Shown one piece after another: positions 1-8,055 of a DNA stretch of 49,905 nt; the first letter of the stretch is position 1, and every line of letters starts with the position of its first letter. Made by a program: the position numbers and the translations under genes. The notes beneath the pieces were generated by a model. The model was not told the origin of the DNA and ran no database searches. It saw only the letters and a list, made by a program, of their open reading frames with translations. Source of the DNA: Bacillus sp. ISL-37. Its GTDB lineage: Bacteria; Bacillota; Bacilli; Bacillales; Cytobacillaceae. The DNA lies in NCBI RefSeq assembly GCF_018613315.1, contig NZ_JAGGQL010000005.1, positions 220,288 to 270,192 of the forward strand, read 5' to 3'.

Positions 1-124
1 TGAAGTTTCGGAGTTTCTAGGAGGCGACACTAGACAAGCGACTCGAGGGGCTAGGCGCTGGAGCTGGATTAAGAAAACCCGTATAGTTATCCACATTTAA
101 ATTTTTTTATAATTTCCTAGCAAA
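1..124 (+). repeat. Right end of a dispersed structured repeat with a DnaA box (partial copy)
   Basis: Nearly identical to 22618-22733, in the same orientation. Identity runs from the first base of the window to about base 79, is weaker around 80-100, and includes the perfect DnaA box TTATCCACA at 87-95. The left part of the element is cut off by the window edge. It ends just before the terminator of the response regulator gene. See the fuller copy at 22385-22733. Confidence 0.85.
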
Positions 125-130
125 CAAAAA

Positions 131-154
131 AGCAAGACATCGGTATGTCCTGCT
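131..154 (-). terminator. Rho-independent terminator of the two-component operon
   Basis: On the minus strand the stem AGCAGGACAT / ATGTCTTGCT with loop ACCG is followed by a run of T. It lies directly after the response regulator stop codon. Confidence 0.8.
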
Positions 155-155
155 T

Positions 156-782
156 CTAAGGTTGAAATACATTATATTTCCGTGCTGTTTCTACCCATTC
201 ATATCGCTTGTGTGTTCCGAGCTTCTCGCCAATTTTTTGGCGATGGTTTTCAACTGTTTTGACTGATATATCAAGCCTTTCAGCTATGTCTTTCTGGGAA
301 TATCCTTTAACCGTAAGGACGAATACCTCCTTTTCACGCTTGGTGATCGGAAGGTCGACCAGATTGAATTGGTCACCCTCTGTCTCATCTTCCCATATAT
401 GTGTATCGAAGACCTTCTGGTTCGCTAAAATTTTATCCAGAGATTGAATGAGATCGTCGCGCTTCAGTTGCTTGATTAGATACCCGTCAGCTCCCGCTTC
501 ATAAGCCTTCTTTTGATACCCGATATCATCATGCATCGAGAAAATGACTATTTTCGCGTCCGGGAGAAGTTTCCGAAGCCTTTCCAATGTCGTCATTCCA
601 TCCAGGCCGCCTGGCATCGAAAGGTCCAGAAGTACCAGGTCGGCAGGGAAGTCAACCGCAGCTTTAACAGCTTCATAGCCATCGCAGGCACAAATCCTCC
701 CATCAATGCAAAAGGATTGCTGCAAAAGCATGCTCAGCCCATCCCTGACGATTTCATGATCATCGATGATCATTAGGTTCAT
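156..782 (-). CDS. NarL/FixJ-family response regulator (NreC/LuxR type)
   Basis: Cytoplasmic transcription regulator of 208 residues. The receiver domain (about 1-120) shows the acidic pair D7-D8, phosphoacceptor D53 in LLDLSMPG and conserved K104. The C-terminal LuxR-type helix-turn-helix (about 145-205) contains ITKREKEVF and the recognition region DISVKTVENHRQKI. The ATG is preceded by GGGGAGAGGAAAG. Its start lies 23 bases inside the end of the histidine kinase gene, so the two are translationally coupled. By family and partner it is likely to be phosphorylated by that kinase and to control anaerobic respiratory genes. The nearby molybdoenzyme operon is the obvious candidate target, but this is inferred from proximity. 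Confidence 0.9.
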   Translation of the reverse strand: MNLMIIDDHEIVRDGLSMLLQQSFCIDGRICACDGYEAVKAAVDFPADLVLLDLSMPGGLDGMTTLERLRKLLPDAKIVIFSMHDDIGYQKKAYEAGADGYLIKQLKRDDLIQSLDKILANQKVFDTHIWEDETEGDQFNLVDLPITKREKEVFVLTVKGYSQKDIAERLDISVKTVENHRQKIGEKLGTHKRYEWVETARKYNVFQP

Positions 783-1803
783 CTTTCCTCTCCCCTTCCA
801 CTTTTATTAAAGACACAAACCCTTCCACCCGTGTAGGTCCGCCTTCCTTGCTGATCCACTTAATGTCCCCATCAAGCATTTTGCAGCGCTCGTACATATG
901 CTTCAAGCCGAGCCCTTTCGTTTTACATCCTCCTGCAATAAAGCCATTGCCATTATCATATAACTGAAAAAAGATATATTGATAGTAAGTCTTTAAATGA
1001 ATGGAGAAATAGGTTGCTTTGCCATGGCGAACCGAATTTGTGATGCTCTCCTGGATGATCCTGAATAGATGAAGTTCTTTTTCTGGATCCAGTTTCTGTT
1101 CCTTATCGAGCTCCATCTCCAAAAAGATTTCTATCTGGTATAGTTTTCTCCAGTCCTTTACTGCTTGCCGAAGTGATTTTTCCAAACCAATGTCATAAAC
1201 GATCTCAGGCCTGAGGCTTTTTGTCAGGCGTTTAATATCTTCAAGAGTTTTCCTCATGACATTAACCATGTTGGTGACATGATTTTGATACTTATCTTCG
1301 CTAATGTTCTGTTTAATAACCTCGAGTCCAAGAAATATGCTATAGACACTTTGTCCAATATGGTCATGCAGTTCCATGGCAATCCTTTTACGCTCTGCCT
1401 CCTGAGCGAGCAGCGTTTCTTGTACAAGCAGCTCATGGAATCGTGCCCGCTCACTATTTTCATTCTGGACTGGAGGCCGTATTCTTAGGACATAATATAC
1501 CTCTTCGGTTATAGTCATTTTTTTTAAAGACATCTCAAATTCTTCAAGTCCCTCATACACTGCCAGATGGGAGTTGAAAGAAGGAATAGGATTATCAGAG
1601 GTTAAGATACAGCGATTCTCACCCTCTTCCAGTTCTCTTTCCTGGCAATAAGTACAGTAAGGTACCTTCTCTCCAAGCTTCCAGCCGGTCATGTCAACTG
1701 CTTTTTCATTAAGATAATGTATCGTACGATCTTTATTCATAACAATCATACCCTCAGGCAGATGGTCGACAATTTCCTCCAAAAATTCTGTTTGCATCAA
1801 CAT
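760..1803 (-). CDS. NreB-like sensor histidine kinase with Cys-bearing PAS domain
   Basis: Histidine kinase of 347 residues with no membrane segment, so a cytoplasmic sensor. The N-terminal PAS domain (about 5-110) contains C50, C53 and C65. HisKA_3 dimerisation domain: H146 in ELHDHIGQ. The C-terminal ATPase shows the N box (NSVRHG), DNGNGF and GLGLKHM. The spacing CxxC-x11-C matches the iron-sulfur site of the oxygen sensor NreB, but the fourth cysteine position (68) is threonine. ATG start with upstream GCGAGGG; the third codon is also ATG and could be the start. It overlaps the response regulator gene. An oxygen- or redox-sensing role is inferred from the cysteine pattern and the neighbouring respiratory operon. 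Confidence 0.88.
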   Translation of the reverse strand: MLMQTEFLEEIVDHLPEGMIVMNKDRTIHYLNEKAVDMTGWKLGEKVPYCTYCQERELEEGENRCILTSDNPIPSFNSHLAVYEGLEEFEMSLKKMTITEEVYYVLRIRPPVQNENSERARFHELLVQETLLAQEAERKRIAMELHDHIGQSVYSIFLGLEVIKQNISEDKYQNHVTNMVNVMRKTLEDIKRLTKSLRPEIVYDIGLEKSLRQAVKDWRKLYQIEIFLEMELDKEQKLDPEKELHLFRIIQESITNSVRHGKATYFSIHLKTYYQYIFFQLYDNGNGFIAGGCKTKGLGLKHMYERCKMLDGDIKWISKEGGPTRVEGFVSLIKVEGERKDEPNDHR

Positions 1804-1927
1804 ATTTGATCCCTCGCTAAAACATCTCTTCGTCGCAACTCCATTTTAACCTCTATTTCAGCTGATCCTTCGCCATGTTTATTAACATTAAGTGAAATCT
1901 CCATCTGTTTATATCTCCATAAAAAAA

Positions 1928-1942
1928 GACCCAATAAGGGTC
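1928..1942 (-). terminator. Terminator of the acetyltransferase gene
   Basis: On the minus strand GACCC-TTATT-GGGTC is followed by seven T (1921-1927). Confidence 0.8.
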
Positions 1943-1946
1943 AGAG

Positions 1947-2450
1947 TTAAGAAAATAACTTTTTTTCGTATTTACTGTGATGATCTGTTTCACCGAGATA
2001 GTGAAAACCGTTGGCTAAATAAAACTGATTCAATTTGCTGTTGTCTGCCACACAGTCTAATTTTAGATATGTTTTGTCCGATGAGAAATTTTTCTCAATC
2101 CAATTTAATAGTTCTTTTCCAAGACCTTTGCCTATATATACTGGTAATACTGCAAGCCTATGCAAATACACTGAATCTCTTTCAGTATCAACCCCAAAAA
2201 TATGTCTGTCCCAATCACTTTGGATTGTCGAGAGGGTGAATGTTGCGATTAATTCTTCACCTTTGAGAACTATGAATGTTTCTTTTTGTTTAATCGCTTC
2301 CAGAATTTCCTCATCATCCCCTCCATTCAATAGATATTGCCACTGATTGATCTCATTTTCTTGCATCCACTGTGCGACTTTTTTCAGCATCTCAATGACC
2401 TTTGTTCCGTCTTCTTTTACAGCAAGTCTTATCTGAGTATTTTCTAACAA
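1947..2450 (-). CDS. GNAT-family N-acetyltransferase
   Basis: Protein of 167 residues with a single GNAT fold. Visible are the beta4 region [11 protein letters not shown], the acetyl-CoA binding loop written here as YIGKGLGKELL (Q/RxxGxG/A type), and the C-terminal LDCVADNSKLNQFYLANGFHYLG segment typical of the family. The acetyl acceptor cannot be told from sequence. The start is TTG, with AGGAG five bases upstream. It is a single-gene unit with its own terminator. Confidence 0.85.
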   Translation of the reverse strand: MLENTQIRLAVKEDGTKVIEMLKKVAQWMQENEINQWQYLLNGGDDEEILEAIKQKETFIVLKGEELIATFTLSTIQSDWDRHIFGVDTERDSVYLHRLAVLPVYIGKGLGKELLNWIEKNFSSDKTYLKLDCVADNSKLNQFYLANGFHYLGETDHHSKYEKKLFS

Positions 2451-2519
2451 AATTACTCCTGCTTTCTATTATTTTATTTATCTATTCGATAATACAATTG
2501 TTTTTCCTTCAAAAAAAAC

Positions 2520-2535
2520 AGGCTGAGCTCAGCCT
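2520..2535 (-). terminator. Terminator of the DnaD-like gene
   Basis: Perfect palindrome AGGCTGAGCTCAGCCT followed on the minus strand by eight T. Confidence 0.85.
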
Positions 2536-2552
2536 ATTCAAAAGTAATAACA

Positions 2553-2879
2553 TCATTTCAACGTTTTAAGAACTTCCTCAATATCTTCATTGGTCATTTC
2601 AGCTGCCTGAGTCATTGTCCTGACATCCTTCGATGCCCAATAATCATATAAACGTGCCAGGTCATTACGATTATATACCTGATTACCATAGTGGCTGTAG
2701 AAATAGGCAACCAATAGATTGACGACATTGGCCGGTAGTTTGTTTCGGGTTGAAATTGACCTTAGTGCAATATTCTCAAGTCCGCGGATGTTATTATCAG
2801 TGAATTTTTCTACCACGTCAATTGGCATAGCGTTTTCACAAAATGAAAGGAATTCTGGATCGGTTAATTGTTTATTCAT
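2553..2879 (-). CDS. Stand-alone DnaD/DnaB C-terminal-like domain protein
   Basis: Protein of 108 residues, about the size of one domain. The segment LPANVVNLLVAYF ... NDLARLYDYWASKDVRTMTQA (about 49-92) resembles the DnaB_2/DnaD C-terminal motif of Gram-positive replication initiation proteins, where LPxGVINVLIDY is followed by an aromatic-rich helix ending in W(A/V)R..V.T..EA. No N-terminal winged helix is present, so it is not DnaB, DnaD or a phage DnaD-like protein of usual length. ATG with GCAGGAGA upstream. It appears to be the last gene of a small operon. Function unknown; the domain call is moderate. Confidence 0.6.
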   Translation of the reverse strand: MNKQLTDPEFLSFCENAMPIDVVEKFTDNNIRGLENIALRSISTRNKLPANVVNLLVAYFYSHYGNQVYNRNDLARLYDYWASKDVRTMTQAAEMTNEDIEEVLKTLK

Positions 2880-2907
2880 TTGAAAATCTCCTGCTTAATT
2901 TAATTAT

Positions 2908-3051
2908 TCAGATTGCTTCCAGCGCGTCCTCTATAAGTTCAATGTCCTTTGATATTGATTGTTTTAGTGTGGCACTTTCACACCGCTGGTATTCTTTATG
3001 AAGTCTTCTTAGTTCCTCGTAAAAGATCCGATACTCAAAGTTGTTAATCAT
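2908..3051 (-). CDS. Small hypothetical protein, 47 residues
   Basis: ATG start inside the end of the upstream 68-residue frame, with GAGGG seven bases before it and a stop 28 bases before the DnaD-like gene. The product is charged and probably helical (FYEELRRLHKEYQR and KDIELIEDALEAI) and is rich in Glu, Lys and Arg. No family recognised. Support comes from the ribosome binding site, tight packing between neighbours and a coding-like composition. Confidence 0.5.
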   Translation of the reverse strand: MINNFEYRIFYEELRRLHKEYQRCESATLKQSISKDIELIEDALEAI

Positions 3052-3250
3052 AATCGCCCTCATTACTTTTTACTGTTCTAAGAAATATTTTCCCAGTTAT
3101 ACCTATTGTCAAACAAATAAATAATGAGGATGTGATTAAACTAACATTACCATTAAGCAGGCGAGAAAGGGAAGAGGTAATTTGGTTCATTTGATTTTCC
3201 CAACAAAGCTGATTACAGACTTGTACTAAGGTGACTTTTTCATCAAGCAA
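3044..3250 (-). CDS. Possible small membrane protein, 68 residues
   Basis: Frame opening with TTG 17 bases after the natural end of the NUDIX reading frame; an in-frame stop lies just upstream, so it cannot start much earlier. AGGTGA lies 12 bases before the TTG, a long spacing. One hydrophobic segment is seen near the C terminus (SLITSSLFICLTIGITGKIFL). Its stop overlaps the ATG of the next small frame, which suggests coupling. Not recognised; it may be spurious. Confidence 0.3.
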   Translation of the reverse strand: MLDEKVTLVQVCNQLCWENQMNQITSSLSRLLNGNVSLITSSLFICLTIGITGKIFLRTVKSNEGDYD

Positions 3251-3267
3251 GGCAGAGATATTTCACC

Positions 3268-3723
3268 TTATATTTCCTCATTTTTTTCAATCAAAGCCAA
3301 AGCCTTTTGAAGGGCCCAGCTCTGATGTTCATGAAATAACATTTTCACTGCTGCCCCAGTTTCAACCTATCTAAGTTGATGGTCAGCTTCCACAGGTTCC
3401 CCCGCCTCTCCGGCTATCTCCGCAAAATAAAAATACCCTTCACCAAGATAATATTCAGAATCCTTCTCCGAATAAAAATAACGCTGTGCTTTTCCAATCC
3501 ATTCTCCAATTTTAAGCAGCTTTCCCATTTCTTCAATGCCTTCCCTAACTAGACACTCTTCATGACTTTCACTTCCTTCCAACCCACCGCCTGGAAGGAA
3601 GTACTTCCCATCACCCGTCTCAATCAAGGCAATCAAATTCTTATGTTCATTAAAAATTATTCCATAGACACCCGGCCGCAGGGTATAGCTAGTCCCTAAA
3701 TCCATATCACCAAAAGTGATCAT
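3268..3723 (-). pseudogene. NUDIX hydrolase interrupted by an in-frame amber codon
   Basis: The NUDIX box GGGLEGSESHEECLVREG.EE is present around residues 45-67, and the frame begins with ATG after AAGGG. Translation stops at a TAG (3367-3369) after 118 residues. Without that codon the same frame continues 32 more codons to TAA at 3268 and gives a normal NUDIX C terminus (FHEHQSWALQKAL). One TGG-to-TAG change explains this, because a tryptophan after DHQLR is common there. The shorter form (3367-3723) lacks the last helix and may be inactive. Strain pseudogene, sequencing error or readthrough cannot be separated here. Confidence 0.75.
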
Positions 3724-4122
3724 ATATTCATCCCTTCATTCTAAAAAGTCATTATAATCCACTCAAAAAATCGAATCTGGAGGAATCGAGGCCCACTTCG
3801 ATTAGGATAACTCCAGGGTACGGTAAATTGCACCTCCATCAACATCGCTCTTTTACATAACGTTGGAAATATAATTCTGTATTATTGTCTGATATCCCTT
3901 TTTTAGGTTCAATTATGCTTTTAATATATGTTTATATCTTTCGTGAGTCTTACATTGCTTTAGTAGCGGGCGATGTAAAATCACATTTACATGTTCAACG
4001 ACCACTGTAAAGCATCCCATAAGCTTTGAAACTACTCTTTTTCCCAGGACAATTCAGTTTACAGAAGGATTTTTCCATATTTTAAAGATTTATAGATTAA
4101 ATATTTGAAAGGATAATTTGCT
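3724..4122. other. Intergenic region with no recognised gene
   Basis: AT-rich spacer between the NUDIX gene and the small frame at 4123. Only short frames without good ribosome binding sites were seen. I found no tandem repeat or stable hairpin beyond minor dyads. Confidence 0.5.
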
Positions 4123-4331
4123 ATGTTAATTAGACTGGAAAGCATAACTCGCATTATTGTATTTATTTTCGTTTTTATTCTTTAGTCGATTACTTTTTTG
4201 AGCTAACCTGGATTAACCAGGGAAGTCCATACTTTTTTATGCCAATCCTGATTTTGGTGGTCATTAATATAACGCTTCAAATCATAAATTTTTCTATAAA
4301 GAAAAAGCGGAAGAGTTCAATTGATACATAA
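4123..4331 (+). pseudogene. Probable frameshifted small two-TM membrane protein gene
   Basis: ATG at 4123 is preceded by GAAAGGA. The first frame gives 20 residues ending in a hydrophobic stretch (RIIVFIFVFIL) and stops at 4185. Another frame then continues with FELTWINQGSPYFFMP, a second hydrophobic helix (ILILVVINITLQII) and a basic tail (KKKRK), and stops at 4331, two bases before a terminator hairpin. One added base near 4180 would fuse the two into about 69 residues with two membrane segments. No family is recognised. It lies convergent to the molybdoenzyme operon. Confidence 0.4.
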
Positions 4332-4332
4332 A

Positions 4333-4359
4333 AGACCTGGACGTGTTTCGTCCAGGTCT
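4333..4359. terminator. Bidirectional terminator after the NrfD-like gene
   Basis: Stem AGACCTGGACG / CGTCCAGGTCT with a five-base loop. T-rich tails lie on both strands (TTTTAT on minus; CTTGCTTTTTT on plus), so it can serve both the molybdoenzyme operon and the small plus-strand frame. Confidence 0.85.
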
Positions 4360-4369
4360 GCTTGCTTTT

Positions 4370-5266
4370 TTATAAAAATATTACCGGTACTGCTGCTGCT
4401 AGCAATATATAGCGTAGAATGAAACCGCCTGCGAGTACGGCACTTTCTGTGATCAAGGTAGCTGTAATTCCGTGAGATCCAGAAGCTGCTACTTCCAGTC
4501 CCGCCTGGCTCTGATGAAGTTTTCTTGAATTCCATAATTCGAGAGCCTCAATACCAATTGGAACCATCAATCCGATAACAATCAGACCCACCCAGAATAA
4601 AGGGCTATACTCACCGGAGAGAATCATGGCAACGGATTGTGCTGCTGACTCATTGGTCGATGAAGTGATCAGGAACATTGTGAAAATCAGGAATACTTCG
4701 GAAATCAGCAATGTTAAGTGAATTTTTTTGATCGACATCACATGATGGATCACCTTTTTATCCAAGATTGCTGACACGAGCATTGTACCGGCAATTCCCG
4801 TTGAGAATGCCGACACGACGAACAGGATTGGCAAAATTGCAGTATTCCATAGTGGCACAGCCCCAATGACACCAATCAGGAAGCCGGTGTAAATGGCTGT
4901 AGCGACAGCAAATACGATGCCGACATACTCCACAATTTTGTTGGTATCTTTTTTCAGCAATTCCATCAGGGCGATATAAGCTGCAGCCATCATGAAAAAG
5001 CTAATGAAATAAGTACCGATTGTCATGACAGAACTAAAATTTGTAAATAAATAGATGAACCGCAAAGGATCCTTCAGACCTGCTTCAGCATCGACAATTA
5101 AAAGCAATAGTCCTATTCCCATAAGAATCGGGCTGATTAACCTTCCGACAATCCTGACTGTTTTGGCATCAGGATATTTCCTTGCTGCATAGGAAGATGT
5201 TAAAAACGCACCGGCACTAAGTCCAGCAAGGAATAAATAGGCAGCGATAATTGTTCCCCAAACCAT
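4370..5266 (-). CDS. NrfD/PsrC-type membrane subunit of molybdoenzyme complex
   Basis: Integral membrane protein of 298 residues with about eight hydrophobic helices. It begins VWGTIIAAYLFLAGLSAGAFL, the usual first helix of the NrfD/PsrC family. This subunit anchors the A and B subunits and passes quinol electrons to the FeS subunit. The start is the ATG at 5266; the upstream in-frame GTG is part of the GAGGTGA ribosome binding site, which overlaps the stop of the FeS gene. It is the last gene of the operon and is followed by a strong terminator. The substrate of the complex cannot be read from this subunit. Confidence 0.9.
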   Translation of the reverse strand: MVWGTIIAAYLFLAGLSAGAFLTSSYAARKYPDAKTVRIVGRLISPILMGIGLLLLIVDAEAGLKDPLRFIYLFTNFSSVMTIGTYFISFFMMAAAYIALMELLKKDTNKIVEYVGIVFAVATAIYTGFLIGVIGAVPLWNTAILPILFVVSAFSTGIAGTMLVSAILDKKVIHHVMSIKKIHLTLLISEVFLIFTMFLITSSTNESAAQSVAMILSGEYSPLFWVGLIVIGLMVPIGIEALELWNSRKLHQSQAGLEVAASGSHGITATLITESAVLAGGFILRYILLAAAVPVIFL

Positions 5267-5271
5267 TATAA

Positions 5272-5808
5272 TCACCTCACGTAGTAAATTTTTGCCTTGC
5301 CTAAGTCCGGCCTTAAAGGCTGGGCATTCATTTTAACGATTGCTTTTGAAACTTCACTGTTCGGATCATCTAGGTCACCGAATATACGGGCATTGCTGAT
5401 GCATGTGCTGACACAGGCTGGCTGTTTACCCTCTGCCACAAGCTCGGCACAGAAGCGGCATTTTTCAACTACCCCGGTATTATGATCCTGTGTTCTGGCC
5501 CCGTAATGGCAAGCCACCATACAATACTTGCAGCCGATACACTTATCAGCGTCAACTAGCACGATGCCTTCTTTTGTCGTGTAGGTAGCCTTTGTTGGGC
5601 AGACACTCACACATGGGGCATCCTCACAGTGCTGGCATTGTACCGGGATGATTTCATTCTTGACGTTTGGGAATACACCCGTTTCTTTTTCGTAAAACTT
5701 AATATACGACTCCTCTACCGGAAGCTCATTCTGCATCTGGCAGCTTACCCGGCAAGCATAACAGCCGACGCATTTTCTTGTGTCTATTACCATTCCATAG
5801 CGTGCCAT
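5272..5808 (-). CDS. 4Fe-4S electron-transfer subunit (PsrB/PhsB/DmsB type)
   Basis: Protein of 178 residues with four cysteine clusters for [4Fe-4S] centres: CVGCYACRVSC near 13-23, CQHCEDAPCVSVCP near 58-71, CIGCKYCMVACH near 91-102 and CRFCAELVAEGKQPACVSTC near 117-136. It relays electrons between the membrane quinol subunit and the molybdenum subunit. It has no signal peptide of its own, as expected for a partner carried out by the Tat signal of the A subunit. Its ATG overlaps the stop of the upstream gene (TGATG), so the two are coupled. Confidence 0.93.
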   Translation of the reverse strand: MARYGMVIDTRKCVGCYACRVSCQMQNELPVEESYIKFYEKETGVFPNVKNEIIPVQCQHCEDAPCVSVCPTKATYTTKEGIVLVDADKCIGCKYCMVACHYGARTQDHNTGVVEKCRFCAELVAEGKQPACVSTCISNARIFGDLDDPNSEVSKAIVKMNAQPLRPDLGKAKIYYVR

Positions 5809-8003
5809 CAGCTCTTCACCTTCCTAACCTTCACGATTACTTCGTGGATATTTCCCGATCCACTCCATTTTTCAAAATCGAATGGTACGTGTTCCATATA
5901 GCCAAATCCTATGCCCTGTCCTGTCTTTAAATCCTTTGAAGTGATTCCATAATGACTTGGCACAAAAATCGCTTCTGGGTGGATTCTTTCTGTTACCTTC
6001 ACTCGAATTTTGCTTGTTGCTTCACTGGATTTCAATTCAACCATATCGCCGTCCTTGATTCCCAGCGCTTTGGCTCGAATAGGGTTGATCCAGATTCTCT
6101 CTAAATCATAATCTTTTGTAATCTGCATCAAGATTGGTATATTCGCAGTTTGAGTATGGCTGTGGATTGCCTGTTTACCAGTGATCAGACGGAAAGAATC
6201 GTCTGCCGGGCTTACCTTTGGCTCAATCCATTCAACGATCGGTTTAAACCCTGCTTCTTTATATGTTTCACTGTAAAACTCAACCTTGCCAGAAGGCGTT
6301 TTCAGTTCTTTCATCTTACCTAAGGTGATTTCTTCATTAGGGAACATGATGGTTCCTTTTTCCCTTAGCTGTTTATAAGTAATACCTGTAGGCGCAAGCA
6401 TCGCTTCGTTCAATTTATCAAGGGTGAAATTGAAATACTGACCAACTCCGCAAGCTTTAGCTAACTCAGTATAGATTTCATGTATTGGTTTTGTCTCCGG
6501 ATGAACCTTCTCAACCATTTGTTGACGGAGAGCAATTCCTGGTATTTTTCCTGATAAACCTTCAATTACCTCATCACGTTCAATATAAGTCACTTCCGGA
6601 AGGACATAATGTGCCAGTTGTGCCGTTTCAGACATTTGTACATCGATGGCCACAACGAGATCCATTTTAGAAAGAGCTTCCTTCATTACTTTCGGATTTC
6701 CATAGCCTAGCGCTGCATTAGAATGGTAATAAATTGCCGCCTTCATTTTTCCTTCCAATGCTTCTTTTGCCACGATTGTTGCAACACCATTCTCTGGGTA
6801 GGCAATAGGGAACTCCTTGGAACCAGCCTTAGGAACTTCTGGTTCCTTTGGACTTGGATATTTTTCCTTATCCAGTTTTCCTAGTGTTGGTTTTCCGCCA
6901 AATATACTACCGCCTTTTTGCTGGTAGTTACCAAGTAAAGCATTGAACATCGCAACGGCACGACCGGTTTCAGTGCTATTTTCATAGTTGCAGCCGAAAG
7001 CACCTCTCCAAGATTGCTCAATCAATGCCTTTGGTTTGGCTTTGCCCATATCCATGGCAATCCGTGTGATTGCATCAGCAGGGAGACCGGTGATTTTTGC
7101 TGCCCATTCTGGTGTATATTTTTTTAGTTCTTTTGCATATTCTTCAAATCCAATTGTGTAGTTCTTAATGAATTCCATATCGTGAAGATTTTCTTTAATC
7201 AACACATGTGACATAGCCAGCACAAGAGCCAAGTCAGTGCCTGGTCGGATTGCCAGCCACTCTGTCGCAAGATTGCCTGTGTTATTCAATCGTGGATCCA
7301 CAATGACAATCTTGGCTCCATTGTCTTTTGCAGATGCCAATGCCTGCACGGAGCTTGGCCTAATTCCGTCTCCATAACTTCTGCCAATGAACATAATGTA
7401 TTTCGCATTACTGATGTCTGCACTCGTTGCCGTTACTCCTACTGTATGAAGGAAACCTGCATCCCTTGAGTTTGAACAAACAACATGGTGTGTATAATAG
7501 TTCGACGAACCAAGCGCATTAATGAATCTAGGAGAATAGAATTTCCCTGAAGCCCGTGGGTCCTCCGTCAGTGCTACTGACTGTGGGCCATGCTCTTTTA
7601 TGATCTTGTTCAATTTTTCTGCAATTTCCTTGTAAGCTTGTTCCCAAGTAATCGGCTCGAATTTCTTTTCACCAACACGCTTTAAAGGCTGTGTTAGCCT
7701 ATCCTGGGAATAAACAACTGTCGCGTAACCATGACCCCTGGCACATAGCTTCCCTTTCGAATAAGGATGATCAGGGTGCCCTGTGAGCTTCCATAATCGC
7801 CCGTTTTTAACATGGCCTATCATTCCGCATTTACTTGAACATGCATTGCATGTACTTGGTATTTCTTTTATTTCAGAATTTGCTCCTGCTTTTACATATT
7901 CATTGGACCATGCATTAAAGCCTACTGGTCCCGCGGATGCCAATGCAGCAGTTGCTGCAGAGGCCTTAATGAATCCTCGACGTGATAGTTTTGTATCCAC
8001 CAT
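5808..8003 (-). CDS. Molybdopterin oxidoreductase catalytic subunit (PsrA/PhsA-like), Tat-exported
   Basis: Protein of 731 residues from ATG 8003; the GTG two codons upstream is too close to AGGAGGG. The Tat signal is LSRRGFIKASAATAAL. An N-terminal [4Fe-4S] motif C-x2-C-x3-C-x27-C begins at TCNACSSKCG. The probable Mo ligand is the Cys in HHVVCSNSRDAG, which places it with polysulfide, thiosulfate, selenate and related S/Se/As-oxyanion reductases of the DMSO reductase family. The C-terminal domain ends with the dinucleotide-binding region (GDMVELKS). It would act outside the membrane with the FeS and NrfD subunits. The real electron acceptor is undetermined. Gene order A-B-C with TorD upstream fits a respiratory operon. 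Confidence 0.9.
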   Translation of the reverse strand: MVDTKLSRRGFIKASAATAALASAGPVGFNAWSNEYVKAGANSEIKEIPSTCNACSSKCGMIGHVKNGRLWKLTGHPDHPYSKGKLCARGHGYATVVYSQDRLTQPLKRVGEKKFEPITWEQAYKEIAEKLNKIIKEHGPQSVALTEDPRASGKFYSPRFINALGSSNYYTHHVVCSNSRDAGFLHTVGVTATSADISNAKYIMFIGRSYGDGIRPSSVQALASAKDNGAKIVIVDPRLNNTGNLATEWLAIRPGTDLALVLAMSHVLIKENLHDMEFIKNYTIGFEEYAKELKKYTPEWAAKITGLPADAITRIAMDMGKAKPKALIEQSWRGAFGCNYENSTETGRAVAMFNALLGNYQQKGGSIFGGKPTLGKLDKEKYPSPKEPEVPKAGSKEFPIAYPENGVATIVAKEALEGKMKAAIYYHSNAALGYGNPKVMKEALSKMDLVVAIDVQMSETAQLAHYVLPEVTYIERDEVIEGLSGKIPGIALRQQMVEKVHPETKPIHEIYTELAKACGVGQYFNFTLDKLNEAMLAPTGITYKQLREKGTIMFPNEEITLGKMKELKTPSGKVEFYSETYKEAGFKPIVEWIEPKVSPADDSFRLITGKQAIHSHTQTANIPILMQITKDYDLERIWINPIRAKALGIKDGDMVELKSSEATSKIRVKVTERIHPEAIFVPSHYGITSKDLKTGQGIGFGYMEHVPFDFEKWSGSGNIHEVIVKVRKVKS

Positions 8004-8055
8004 TTTCACTAGCCCTCCTTTTACTCCAGACCGATAAAAAATTTATTTTTTTGCT

